Source: Bowmanella denitrificans (GTDB lineage Bacteria; Pseudomonadota; Gammaproteobacteria; Enterobacterales; Alteromonadaceae). Taken from it: 64,000 nt of DNA. Below the pieces are notes generated by a model. That model was not told the DNA's origin and ran no database searches. It was given only the letters and a program-made list of their open reading frames with translations. Positions within the stretch are counted from its first letter, which is position 1. The number at the start of each line of letters is the position of its first letter. Below are positions 16,827-25,867 of this stretch, one piece after another. Both the position numbers and the translations under genes were made by a program. The stretch is taken from the NCBI RefSeq assembly GCF_039522935.1, contig NZ_BAAAEI010000010.1, positions 186,001-250,000 of the forward strand, given 5' to 3'.

Positions 16827-19244
16827 ATGGAACTTATGGATAAGGCATTACTGACAGGCGGTCCCAGCAGTTCCGGGAAGCAAAACAATTTAACTTCCGG
16901 TTTGAATTTACTGGATTTAGTCCGCCCGCTGGTAAAGCAGGGCTGCTTCACTGGTGAATTGTGCTCAACTATGGGCGCAGTGTTGCAGTTATTCAGCTTT
17001 CCAGTGGTGTTGGTTAAAACGGATGGCAGGGTTTGCTTTGGCAATAGTGCTGCGTCCAGATTATTTGGTTGTGATAGTGATACCCGTTGGCAAAAGTTGA
17101 ATCTGGCTGATTTAGAGAGTTCAGAACCTATCGCCGATTTTCTCAACGATCTGCACGAAAAAGGTGAAATACCTGCCGCGCATTATAGCCTGCAATTAGA
17201 TTCCAACACATTAGTTACCTGTCGGTTATCCGGTTTGAGATGCACTGAGCAAATTGACAGCAGTGCGCTTCTACTGATATTTGAACCCGAAGAGTTGCCC
17301 TTGATGAACAGCCTCAGAATTGATTTGTTTGAGGCAAACCCTGCGGCCATCTGGGTTGTTGAACGACACCATTTTCAGTTTTTAAGTACCAATAAAGTGG
17401 CGTTGGATTTGTTGGGGCAGCATGCGGAATATCTGCGGCACACAAGTTTGCTGGATTTATTGAATAAGCAGGATGTGGACTCGTTTCTGACCCGCCTCGA
17501 ATGTGTAATCAATGATAAGTCGCAACAAGGGGCGCTGGGATTGTGGCGGGTTAGTTGCAGAGTGGAGGGCAGAGCAGAGCCTCGCTGGTTGGAACTGCTG
17601 GTAAATCCTATCCATTATGGCGGCAGGCATGCATTGGCCATGATCGCTTTTGATGAAACGTCCAGAGTGCTGGCTGAGCAGGAAACCTTGTCCTGGTTTC
17701 GGGATATCAGTCATCAACGCACCGAGTTGGAAGAAATACTGGATAATATGGTGGATGCAGTGATCACCATCAACGAAAAAGGCTTGGTGGAACATTGCAA
17801 TCCCAGTACAACCAAGCTGTTTGGCTATAGCGCCAAGGAGCTGCTTGGGCAAAATATCAATACCCTGATGCCTGCCGACGTGGCCGCTCAGCATGACGGC
17901 TATCTGATGAACTACCTAAAAACTGGTAATGCGCAGATTATTGGGGTGGGCAGAGATGTCACCGCCAAGCATAAAGAGGGGTGGGAGTTTCCTATTCGTT
18001 TGTCGGTCTCTGAGCTCCCTCCTGCAGAGAATGGCTTGCGGCGATTCCTTGGTACTTGTCATGACCTGACTTTGTTAAAAGAGCAGGAAAAACAACTGTT
18101 GCTCAATCAAAAGCTAGGCGCGGTTGGCAGCCTGGCTAATGGGGTAGCCCATGATTTTAATAATATTTTAGGCATTATTTCTGGCTACGCGGAACTGAGC
18201 CAGATGGAGCTGACCGATGAACCCGCTGGTAAGTATCAGGAAAAAATACTGTCTGCCTGTGAACGGGCTGCGGTATTGACCAGAAAGTTATTGGACTTTT
18301 CCTCCAGTAAACCGGGCCAGGAGGATATCCTGGATATAGGTCAGGTAATTGAACATATGGATGAAATGTTGGTTGAGGCGGTGACCCGCTCGGTCAATAT
18401 TCACTACCAGTTGCAGGACAACCTCTGGCTTGTGCTATTAGACAAAGGCGGCTTTGAAAACGTTTTGCTGAATCTGGCCATTAATGCCCGTCAGGCCATG
18501 CAGGAAGGGGGCAATATCCTGGTTATTACCCGCAATCTGATGATTGGCGCATTGGAAGGGCAATCACTTGGTATTGTAGCCGGTGAGTATGTTCAGGTCA
18601 GTGTTGTGGACAATGGTTGCGGTATGGATGAAGAAACCAAACTCAGAGTGTTTGAACCATTTTTTACCACCAAGGGCCGGGATGGTACTGGGCTGGGGTT
18701 GGCTCAGGTCTATTCCTTTGTGCATCGTAGTGGCGGCGGAATTGGGCTGGAATCAACGCCTGGCCAGGGCAGCCGCTTCGAGTTGTATTTCCCCCGCTAC
18801 CATGCAGACGAACAGGATATTGCTGCACAAGCCCCTGCTGTCAGCAATGACATAAGGCCACAATTCAGGCAACACGCCAGCATTTTGCTGGTGGACGATG
18901 AGAAGGAGTTACTTAGTGTAACCCGAGCGGTACTTGAAGCCGCAGGTTACAGAGTACTTCAGGCCAATAATGTTGACGATGCCATGCGATTATTGGGCAC
19001 CCACAAGATTGATGTGGTGCTCACTGATGTCGTTATGCCCGGACGGGGCGGTATCTATTTATCCGAGCAAATAGACAAGTATTACCCGCATATAAAAGTT
19101 CAGTTGATCACGGGCTTTGCCAGTGAAAGGTCCAATCAACTAGAGCAGGAAAACCCGTATTACCGACATCGTTTAATTAAACCGGTTTCAGCATCAAATT
19201 TATTGAAGCGCATGGCTGAGTTATTGGTTGAGGCTCGTGCATAG
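16827..19244 (+). CDS. PAS-domain hybrid sensor histidine kinase
   Basis: An 805-residue soluble hybrid kinase with no TM. It has two degenerate PAS-like regions (about 50-120 and 165-285), a clear PAS (~300-415), an HisKA domain with His442 in GVAHDFNNILG, an HATPase_c domain (NLAINARQAM, DNGCGMDEET, GRDGTGLGLAQVYSFV), and a C-terminal receiver with Asp734 in VVLTDVVMPG. The AHDFNN H-box is that of large cytoplasmic hybrid kinases. It is the first gene of the chemosensory run and lies 17 bases before an unusual response regulator, its likely partner. The signal is unknown. ATG 16836 is an alternative start. Confidence 0.9.
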   Translation: MELMDKALLTGGPSSSGKQNNLTSGLNLLDLVRPLVKQGCFTGELCSTMGAVLQLFSFPVVLVKTDGRVCFGNSAASRLFGCDSDTRWQKLNLADLESSEPIADFLNDLHEKGEIPAAHYSLQLDSNTLVTCRLSGLRCTEQIDSSALLLIFEPEELPLMNSLRIDLFEANPAAIWVVERHHFQFLSTNKVALDLLGQHAEYLRHTSLLDLLNKQDVDSFLTRLECVINDKSQQGALGLWRVSCRVEGRAEPRWLELLVNPIHYGGRHALAMIAFDETSRVLAEQETLSWFRDISHQRTELEEILDNMVDAVITINEKGLVEHCNPSTTKLFGYSAKELLGQNINTLMPADVAAQHDGYLMNYLKTGNAQIIGVGRDVTAKHKEGWEFPIRLSVSELPPAENGLRRFLGTCHDLTLLKEQEKQLLLNQKLGAVGSLANGVAHDFNNILGIISGYAELSQMELTDEPAGKYQEKILSACERAAVLTRKLLDFSSSKPGQEDILDIGQVIEHMDEMLVEAVTRSVNIHYQLQDNLWLVLLDKGGFENVLLNLAINARQAMQEGGNILVITRNLMIGALEGQSLGIVAGEYVQVSVVDNGCGMDEETKLRVFEPFFTTKGRDGTGLGLAQVYSFVHRSGGGIGLESTPGQGSRFELYFPRYHADEQDIAAQAPAVSNDIRPQFRQHASILLVDDEKELLSVTRAVLEAAGYRVLQANNVDDAMRLLGTHKIDVVLTDVVMPGRGGIYLSEQIDKYYPHIKVQLITGFASERSNQLEQENPYYRHRLIKPVSASNLLKRMAELLVEARA

Positions 19245-19261
19245 CTTACCAGGAGTGACGT

Positions 19262-20404
19262 ATGGAGATGGTTGATAAATATATTCTTTACTTTGAAGAC
19301 GATCCGGACATTGCACAGATGACGACGACCGCGCTTGAAGCACAAGGTTTTGTGGTGCGTCATTTTCTTTCCTTTCCGCATGAAGGGGTGAGTGCGTTGC
19401 GGGATAGCTTACCAGTCTCCCCCTGTCTGGTGATTCTGGACGTGCAGTTGCCTGGCGTTAACGGCTTTAGTATATGCGAAATACTACGCCGCGAATTCTT
19501 GCAAGACGACGTACCTGTGCTTTTTACCTCCGGGCTTATGCAGGAAGAAGATATTTTACATGCTTATGCGGTAGGCGCAGACGACTATCTGATTAAGCCT
19601 GTTCGTCTCAAAGAGCTGACATTAAAAGTAGAACAGTTACTTCGTCAGTGGGAAATACGCCAACAGGCAACCGAACAGTTTGATTCGGCCATGAAAATGG
19701 CGTTTGATGCGATGAAAACCAGCGCCGAGCTTGGCGATATTCTGCGCTTTATGGAATCAACCCATAAGGTGTCAACAACGCCGGAATTGGCAGCACTGAT
19801 ATTTTCAGCACTGGCCGGATTTGGGGTCAAAGGCACAGTATATTTTGAGATGGATGAGAAGTCGTACTTTCGCGATGATGGCCGGCAGGTCAGTCTGGAA
19901 TTACAGTCCATTCATGAAGCGCGCAGTAAAGGAAGAATTTACAGCTGGAAGCAGTTTTCTTTTTTTAATTACCAATATTTCACCGTGTTGATCCGTGATA
20001 TGCCCATAGATGATGAAGAAAGGTATGGCGTGTTAAAGGACCAATTCTGCCTATTATTAAATGGTGTTGATGCCAGAATTGAAGCCATTTTGCTTGAAAG
20101 GAATAATGAACAAAAACAAAGGGTTGCTTCAGATGTGGCCAAATCTATCGCTGGTCTGGTATTGGAGATGGAGCAAAGTAAATCAGCCATGTCCGAGCGC
20201 TTTGAACAGACAATATTAAATCTTGAAACCAACCTAAGCACCGAACTTATTCATTTTAACTTGCTTGAAGAAGAAGAGCAGACGCTGGTCACTCATGTAA
20301 ATGCCGCTATTCAGGAAGCAAGCAGCATTTTTGAGGAAAGCCTGCGAAAAGAAAATGAGTATAAAGCGGTGATGCAGCAATTATTGAATAAGTTGGCAGG
20401 CTGA
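19262..20404 (+). CDS. Response regulator with novel central domain and helical tail
   Basis: 380 residues. AGGAG six bases upstream fixes the start at 19262. The receiver domain spans residues ~7-125, with acidic pair EDD (13-15), phospho-acceptor Asp60 in LVILDVQLPG and the Lys in YLIKPVRLKEL. Residues ~135-275 form a mixed region that could be a degenerate GAF-like fold. The last ~100 residues are strongly helical (LNLETNLSTELIHFNLLEEEEQ), suggesting a coiled coil. No DNA-binding or recognised enzymatic motif is visible. It follows the hybrid kinase and precedes a transducer, so it probably couples the kinase to the chemosensory or partner-switch module. That link is inference. Confidence 0.8.
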   Translation: MEMVDKYILYFEDDPDIAQMTTTALEAQGFVVRHFLSFPHEGVSALRDSLPVSPCLVILDVQLPGVNGFSICEILRREFLQDDVPVLFTSGLMQEEDILHAYAVGADDYLIKPVRLKELTLKVEQLLRQWEIRQQATEQFDSAMKMAFDAMKTSAELGDILRFMESTHKVSTTPELAALIFSALAGFGVKGTVYFEMDEKSYFRDDGRQVSLELQSIHEARSKGRIYSWKQFSFFNYQYFTVLIRDMPIDDEERYGVLKDQFCLLLNGVDARIEAILLERNNEQKQRVASDVAKSIAGLVLEMEQSKSAMSERFEQTILNLETNLSTELIHFNLLEEEEQTLVTHVNAAIQEASSIFEESLRKENEYKAVMQQLLNKLAG

Positions 20405-20485
20405 ATAGAACGAAAAATCACCAGTATATTAGCGCAATTCGTTTTCCTCTCCTAAAGTGGAAATACTGACAGGGACTTGGATAGC

Positions 20486-21637
20486 ATGTTGAAAACTACA
20501 CTGGTTCTACGCGACGCTCTGTTTATATTCGCAGCGCTGCTCGGCGGTATGCTATTTGAGTGGCTGGGATGGAGTTATTGGGGCATGATTCTGGCCGTTT
20601 TGGCGGTATCTGTCGGCTTTTATACACGAAAATCCACCGCACCAAATATTGCAGATAATCAGCCCTTAAATTCTCCGCCAAAGGCACAGACTGAACATTT
20701 AAATGCCTTATGTGCTGAACTGGTACCGGCCTTAAAGCGTTGTGAACAAAGTCTGGCAGACAGTATAAGCACACAGGCCGATGCCGTTTTACTGCTCAGG
20801 GATTCGTTCGAACAACTGCAAGGGTTAATGTCCCGCCAGGGAAGCTGTATTCATAGATTGCTGGGTACAGGTGAAAGTGAGCAAGAATTTAACAGTGCCC
20901 GCATGCATGATTTTGCTATCAATACCGGCCAGATGCTGGACCGCTTTATTAACACCACGGTCGACATGTCTGCTTCTTCCATGGACTTGCTGGAAAAGGT
21001 CAACAAGATATACGAGTCCATGCCTTTGGTAATGAAGGCACTTAAGGATATTGATGAGATTGCTTCACAAACCAACCTGCTGGCTTTGAATGCCGCAATC
21101 GAAGCGGCCAGAGCCGGCGACGCCGGACGGGGTTTTGCTGTGGTGGCCGACGAGGTGCGAGCCTTATCCAACCGTTCCGCCGAGTTTAGTGAGGCTATTC
21201 AGCGTCAATTGAAATCCATTCGTTCGCAGATTGAGGGGCTGACTCATGATGTGGGCAAAGTGGCGTCGCAGGACGTTAGCTATGTAATTGAGTCAAAGAA
21301 GAAGATCCAGGGAGCGCTGGATATGATTGTGGCAAAGTCTGATGAAGATGAACTGACCACCAAAGAGTTGGATCAGGTGGCGCATCGCCTCGAAGGCGCC
21401 TTGCATAATGCCATCCGAGGTCTGCAATTTGATGATATCAATAGCCAGAACCTGAATTTCAGTAGGGGGGTTATCGAGTTTATCCATGAGCATCTAGCGC
21501 AATTGGATGACGATAACTTGCCTGCTTTAATCAAGGAGTTCCACGGCTATCTTGAAACCATGCGCATTGACAGACAGACCCGGCGCAATCCGGTGTCGTC
21601 TTCTTCTGTCAGTGCAGGGGAAGTGGAACTTTTCTAA
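20486..21637 (+). CDS. Short membrane-anchored chemotaxis transducer-like protein
   Basis: 383 residues from the ATG at 20486, which has AGGGA ten bases upstream; a TTG at 20477 is too close to that site. Two tight hydrophobic segments (about residues 8-43) form a hairpin with almost no periplasmic loop, and there is no HAMP. The cytoplasmic part contains the conserved MCP hairpin tip: IASQTNLLALNAAIEAARAG and GRGFAVVADEVRALSNRS (~190-230). The C-terminal part has RGLQFDDINSQNLNFSRG, unlike a standard transducer. It ends in VELF rather than a CheR-tethering pentapeptide. It is probably an internal or membrane-proximal signal transducer for the adjacent CheA/CheW. Confidence 0.82.
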   Translation: MLKTTLVLRDALFIFAALLGGMLFEWLGWSYWGMILAVLAVSVGFYTRKSTAPNIADNQPLNSPPKAQTEHLNALCAELVPALKRCEQSLADSISTQADAVLLLRDSFEQLQGLMSRQGSCIHRLLGTGESEQEFNSARMHDFAINTGQMLDRFINTTVDMSASSMDLLEKVNKIYESMPLVMKALKDIDEIASQTNLLALNAAIEAARAGDAGRGFAVVADEVRALSNRSAEFSEAIQRQLKSIRSQIEGLTHDVGKVASQDVSYVIESKKKIQGALDMIVAKSDEDELTTKELDQVAHRLEGALHNAIRGLQFDDINSQNLNFSRGVIEFIHEHLAQLDDDNLPALIKEFHGYLETMRIDRQTRRNPVSSSSVSAGEVELF

Positions 21638-21660
21638 ACCGACACCAGGGAGACACGTCG

Positions 21661-21945
21661 ATGTCTGATATTCATGTTATTTCATTACCTGAAAGGTTCG
21701 ACTTCAGTTTCCACGGGCCTTTTACCCAGGGCTATCAAGGGGTGATTGATAGCAAGTCTGCCAAACACATTGTGCTGGATTTTAGTCGGGTAGCTTATTT
21801 GGACAGTTCTGCGCTGGGTATGATGGTGCTGTTGCAGAAACGGGCGTCGGCCGCTGGCATAAAAGCCTCTATACGGGGGGCCAAAGGGACCGCGCAGGAA
21901 ATATTGAACATGGCCAATATGCAGAAGATTTATGGATTCGCCTGA
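21661..21945 (+). CDS. crsA: STAS-domain anti-sigma antagonist (CrsA-like)
   Basis: A 94-residue STAS domain protein. The phosphorylation loop YLDSSALGMMVLLQKRA carries the conserved Ser pair (Ser49/Ser50) that corresponds to Ser58 of B. subtilis SpoIIAA. In partner-switch systems this serine is phosphorylated by a HATPase-type kinase and dephosphorylated by a PP2C phosphatase. The gene overlaps the next one, which encodes both activities, by 14 bases. This gene pair sits beside che genes in Shewanella oneidensis as crsA/crsR, where it controls sigma S. The symbol is used by analogy in domain layout and context, not by alignment. Confidence 0.85.
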   Translation: MSDIHVISLPERFDFSFHGPFTQGYQGVIDSKSAKHIVLDFSRVAYLDSSALGMMVLLQKRASAAGIKASIRGAKGTAQEILNMANMQKIYGFA

Positions 21946-23626
21946 GTTTTTTATCGAAGCGCCTGAAGATCATACCAAAGTGTTGCTGGTTGAAGATAAC
22001 GGCGTGCATAGCAAAATGCTGACAGCCTATTTTTTACAAAATGGGCTGAACTGCGATGTGGCTGCCAATCTGGCAGAAGCGCGCAGCCTCGCCGCAGGTA
22101 AGGTCTACGACATTGTGTTGCTGGATAACCACTTACCGGATGGCTTAGGCATAGAGTTTATTGATGTGCTTACCCAACTGGGGATAGATATTCCGGTCAT
22201 GATGATTACCAGCGATGACGATTACCAGTTGATACAAAGTTGTTTCGAACGGGGCATCAGCGACTTTATGCCTAAGCCTCTGCACTTGCCCTTGTTGCTG
22301 TTTAAGATGCAGAGGCTGATATTCAACTATTGGTTGCAGCAAAATGTTCAGGTCCAGAACAATCGTTTAGAAGAACTGTTGGGACAAAAGCAACAGGAGG
22401 AAAAGCTCGCCAGGCATGTGTATGAACACCTGTCTGCCAAGGAAAACAGCAGCTCATCCTTTGTTCATAGCTTAATGCAGCCTTCCAGTGCTTTTAATGG
22501 TGATTTGCTGCTTAGTCGGCTGTCACCCGGTGGTAATTTGTTTGTTTTGTTGTTGGACGCCACCGGGCATGGATTGGCTGCCGCTATCAGCATTTTGCCG
22601 GTGGTGTCTGTCTTCAGGGCCATGGTATCCAAGGGCTGCCCCTTATCTATGTTGGCCTATGAATTAAACCATAAGCTGACCAAAGAAATTCCCGGTGACA
22701 GATTTGTAGCTGGCATTTTAATCGAGCTGGATCCGCATAGAAAAGAGCTCAACTTGTGGAATGGTGGTATGCCGGAAGCACTGTTGTGTGACGCCGATGG
22801 GCATATTCAGCACAGGTTTGTGTCCCGGCATATGCCCTTGGGGGTGCTGGAAGCGGGGGACTTTGACGCTGGTAGCGAAACCATCGCTATTACTCCTGCT
22901 CATGAGCAACTTTTTATGTTTAGCGATGGTTTGATTGAACAGCTATCGGCAACAGGTGAATTATTTGGCATACAGCGTGTAGAGCGACTGATTGAGCGAA
23001 GCAGCAACTCTGAAGCTATTGTCAACCTGGATAAAGCGCTACGCCATCATTGCCAGACGAGAGAGTACAACGATGATGTGTCGATCTGCAGGATAGATAT
23101 TCAGGGGTTTATGCACGAGGCCCGCAGTGCCAGCCTGCATGACTACTACCTGGACGGACGCCTGCATATTGCGAGCCGTTTTTGTGGCTATCAACTGGCC
23201 GAAATGGATTTACTGGCCTGGTTGAATTCCATATTACAGGCCAGCCCGATGAAGCCGGAGTTGCGTCAGCGCGTTTTTACTGTCAGCGCCGAACTTATCA
23301 GCAATGCCGTGGATCATGGCGTATTGAAGCTGGATTCCGTGCTAAAGAACGGTGTAGACGGTTTTATCACCTACATCGAGCAGAAAGAACAGCGCACCGC
23401 ATTGCTGGCAGAAAATGATTGGGTAGAGCTGGCCTTGGATTGGGTCACACCCAGCAATGAGGTGACCATCAGGGTGAAGGATTCAGGTCAAGGCTACAGC
23501 CTGGCGGAGCACGCCCAAGCTGATGTAGACGACTTGTCGGGGAGGGGACTGTCTTTGGTTCGCACCCTGGCAAGCGTATTTCAGTGCGAGCCACCCGGCA
23601 ACCAAACAACAGTGTTAATCAGGTGA
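21932..23626 (+). CDS. crsR: REC-PP2C-HATPase partner-switch regulator (CrsR-like)
   Basis: 564 residues, three domains. The N-terminal receiver (12-130) has Asp65 in IVLLDNHLPDG; a helical linker follows. The SpoIIE-type PP2C phosphatase (~185-390) has FNGDLLLSRL and LLDATGHGLAAAISILP. The C-terminal HATPase_c domain (~410-560) resembles RsbW-type anti-sigma kinases, with ELISNAVDHG (N box), VKDSGQGY and SGRGLSLVRTL. This is the CrsR/HsbR layout, where phosphorylation of the receiver is thought to switch the balance between kinase and phosphatase acting on the STAS partner. The kinase domain may also bind a sigma factor. It sits between the STAS gene and cheY. Confidence 0.88.
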   Translation: MDSPEFFIEAPEDHTKVLLVEDNGVHSKMLTAYFLQNGLNCDVAANLAEARSLAAGKVYDIVLLDNHLPDGLGIEFIDVLTQLGIDIPVMMITSDDDYQLIQSCFERGISDFMPKPLHLPLLLFKMQRLIFNYWLQQNVQVQNNRLEELLGQKQQEEKLARHVYEHLSAKENSSSSFVHSLMQPSSAFNGDLLLSRLSPGGNLFVLLLDATGHGLAAAISILPVVSVFRAMVSKGCPLSMLAYELNHKLTKEIPGDRFVAGILIELDPHRKELNLWNGGMPEALLCDADGHIQHRFVSRHMPLGVLEAGDFDAGSETIAITPAHEQLFMFSDGLIEQLSATGELFGIQRVERLIERSSNSEAIVNLDKALRHHCQTREYNDDVSICRIDIQGFMHEARSASLHDYYLDGRLHIASRFCGYQLAEMDLLAWLNSILQASPMKPELRQRVFTVSAELISNAVDHGVLKLDSVLKNGVDGFITYIEQKEQRTALLAENDWVELALDWVTPSNEVTIRVKDSGQGYSLAEHAQADVDDLSGRGLSLVRTLASVFQCEPPGNQTTVLIR

Positions 23627-23633
23627 GAACATT

Positions 23634-24002
23634 ATGACGAAACAGGTACTGATTGTTGACGACTCGCCGTCTATCCGGCAGATGGTAGAGGCCACACTTA
23701 AATCGGCAAGCTATGGCGTCACCGCCGCCAAGGACGGACAGGAAGCCTTTGATATATGCAAGGGCGGTAAAAGCTTCGACTTTGTATTGACTGACCAGAA
23801 TATGCCCAGAATGGACGGTCTGACCCTGGTTAAATCATTGCGCTCATTGCCTGCTTTTGCCCGCACCCCCATTGTGGTGCTGACGACCGAAGCCAGCGAT
23901 GAGATGAAAGCGCAGGGCAGAGCAGCCGGGGCGTCTGGCTGGATGGTCAAACCTTTTGATCCACGTAAGTTGTTGGAAGTGGCTGCCAAAGTGATGGGAT
24001 AA
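23634..24002 (+). CDS. cheY: CheY-type single-domain response regulator
   Basis: A 122-residue stand-alone receiver. The acidic residues DD (9-10), Asp54 in VLTDQNMPRMDG, Thr in VVLTTEAS and Lys in WMVKPFDPRKL are all present. It lies seven bases after crsR and 12 before cheA. In P. aeruginosa Che2 the matching gene is cheY2. The product is the likely phosphate acceptor of the adjacent CheA. The target is not known; with no flagellar genes in the window it need not be the flagellar motor. Confidence 0.95.
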   Translation: MTKQVLIVDDSPSIRQMVEATLKSASYGVTAAKDGQEAFDICKGGKSFDFVLTDQNMPRMDGLTLVKSLRSLPAFARTPIVVLTTEASDEMKAQGRAAGASGWMVKPFDPRKLLEVAAKVMG

Positions 24003-24014
24003 GGAATCGCGCAC

Positions 24015-25865
24015 ATGTCTATCGAGATGGAGCAGTTCCACAATGTGTTTTTTGAGGAAAGCCAGGAGCACCTGGACGAGATGGAACAGTTTCTGATGGA
24101 GCTGGATCTTGATTCCCCAGACAAGGAATTACTCAACAGCATATTTCGGGCAGCCCATTCCATTAAGGGCGGCAGTGGCATTTTTGGTTTTGATGCCTTG
24201 ACCGGTTTGACCCATGTGATGGAAAACCTGCTGGACAGGGCTCGCAAGGATAGCTTGACGTTGACCTCATCTATTGTGGATGTATTGCTCAGTACCGTGG
24301 ATATTCTCAAGGGTATTTTGCACAGCTATCGTACGGGAGGCGATATTGATTGGTCAGCCATTGCGGCCGGAACAGAGGCTCTGGATGCCGTTTTGGGGAC
24401 CTCTGCTCCTTCAGAAAGCCAAACACAAGGGTACGGCTTGTTTGAGCAGCCATTGCTGGTAAACGAACCTGAAGGATTTGGATTTTTTGCTCCGTCAGAT
24501 GAGCCTGTAAGTGCCAGAAATGAGGATGAGCAGGCTTTTGGATTGTTTGAACCTTTGCCTCCTGCGTCTGAGAAACCGGCTGAGGCAGAAACAGCACAAA
24601 AGCAGCCTGAAGAAAAATCAGCGCCACAGCCGCTAAGCAGATCTGCAACGGAGCGAAAAGGGGGAACTGCTGCCAGCGAGTCCAGCACCATTCGGGTTGA
24701 CACTCAGAAGATTGATGCGCTGGTTAATCTGGTTGGCGAGCTGGTGATTACTCAGTCCATGTTAAGCATGATCTCTGGTAACGATAGCGCCGAGGCCGAG
24801 GAAAGAAGGCTGGCGGCGTTAGCTGAACTGGAGCGCAACACCCGTGAGATTCAGGAAGCGGTGATGTCAATGCGTATGTTGCCCATGTCATTTGTGTTTA
24901 ATCGATTTCCGCGTTTGGTCAGGGATTTATCCGGCAAGTTAGGTAAGAGCGTCGAGCTTTGCATAGAAGGTGGTAGTACCGAGATAGACAAAGGCTTAAT
25001 CGAAAAACTGGTGGACCCACTAACGCATCTGGTTCGCAACAGTATTGATCATGGTATTGAGAAGCCGCAACGCCGAACTAAATGTGGCAAGAATGAAGAA
25101 GGCTTGCTGACGCTTCGGGCGGCCCATAAAGGCGGCAGCATACTGATCAGCATTATTGATGATGGTGCGGGGCTGAACCGTGAAAGAATTTTAGCCAAAG
25201 CCTATGAAAACTCGGTATATGTGCCTGAGCACCCCAGTGACACCGACGTTTGGAATCTGATTTTTGCTCCCGGCTTTTCCACCGCCGCAGAAGTTACCGA
25301 TGTATCCGGGCGCGGTGTCGGCATGGATGTGGTAAGGCGTAACATTGAAGCGTTGGGCGGACGGGTGGAGATTGAATCTGAACAAGGGCAGGGAGCGGCA
25401 TTTCATATTCGCTTGCCATTAACCCTGGCGATTCTGGACGGCATGTGCGTTGCAGTTGATGGGCAAGTGTATGTGGTACCGCTGGTGAATATTATCGAAT
25501 CCATTCAGCCGCAACCTGAACAAATCAAAAGTATGGGTAATGACAAGCTGCTGTGGGTACGTGACGAGTATTGGCCTTTGCTGCAACTTGGTCAGCATAT
25601 GGGGGTTCAGGCCAGGCACCAGGATGCCACACAGGGCATTGTGGTACTGATAGAAAGCGCGAAGAAGCGATTTGGCTTACTGGTAGATAGCCTGGTGGGA
25701 CAGCAGCAAGTGGTGATTAAAAGTTTAGAACAACACTACAAAAGGGTCGCTGGCGTCGCCGGAGCAACCATTATGGGGGATGGCAGTGTTGCGCTGATAA
25801 TAGATGTTGAATCACTGTCTTCCAAGGTGAAAACAGCCCCACAACCAGTGCGTGAGGCATCCTGA
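24015..25865 (+). CDS. cheA: Chemotaxis histidine kinase CheA
   Basis: 616 residues. The Hpt (P1) domain has His48 in RAAHSIKGGSG. A linker of about 110 residues follows (~115-225) with no P2 fold visible but three related motifs: GYGLFEQP (139-146), GFGFFAPS (154-161) and AFGLFEPL (174-181). Then come the P3 dimerisation domain (from ~225, IRVDTQKIDALVNLVGEL), the P4 kinase domain (LTHLVRNSIDHGIEK, DDGAGLNRE, VSGRGVGMDVV) and the P5 CheW-like domain (LDGMCVAVDGQVYVVPL). It phosphorylates CheY and CheB. Gene order cheY-cheA-cheW-mcp-cheR-cheD-cheB is that of a Che2/F7-type array. Confidence 0.96.
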   Translation: MSIEMEQFHNVFFEESQEHLDEMEQFLMELDLDSPDKELLNSIFRAAHSIKGGSGIFGFDALTGLTHVMENLLDRARKDSLTLTSSIVDVLLSTVDILKGILHSYRTGGDIDWSAIAAGTEALDAVLGTSAPSESQTQGYGLFEQPLLVNEPEGFGFFAPSDEPVSARNEDEQAFGLFEPLPPASEKPAEAETAQKQPEEKSAPQPLSRSATERKGGTAASESSTIRVDTQKIDALVNLVGELVITQSMLSMISGNDSAEAEERRLAALAELERNTREIQEAVMSMRMLPMSFVFNRFPRLVRDLSGKLGKSVELCIEGGSTEIDKGLIEKLVDPLTHLVRNSIDHGIEKPQRRTKCGKNEEGLLTLRAAHKGGSILISIIDDGAGLNRERILAKAYENSVYVPEHPSDTDVWNLIFAPGFSTAAEVTDVSGRGVGMDVVRRNIEALGGRVEIESEQGQGAAFHIRLPLTLAILDGMCVAVDGQVYVVPLVNIIESIQPQPEQIKSMGNDKLLWVRDEYWPLLQLGQHMGVQARHQDATQGIVVLIESAKKRFGLLVDSLVGQQQVVIKSLEQHYKRVAGVAGATIMGDGSVALIIDVESLSSKVKTAPQPVREAS

Positions 25866-25867
25866 TT

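Noticed and set aside
23711..24310. 199-residue ORF on the minus strand across cheY and cheA
   Set aside because: It runs antisense to two genes with intact catalytic motifs and has no recognisable domain.
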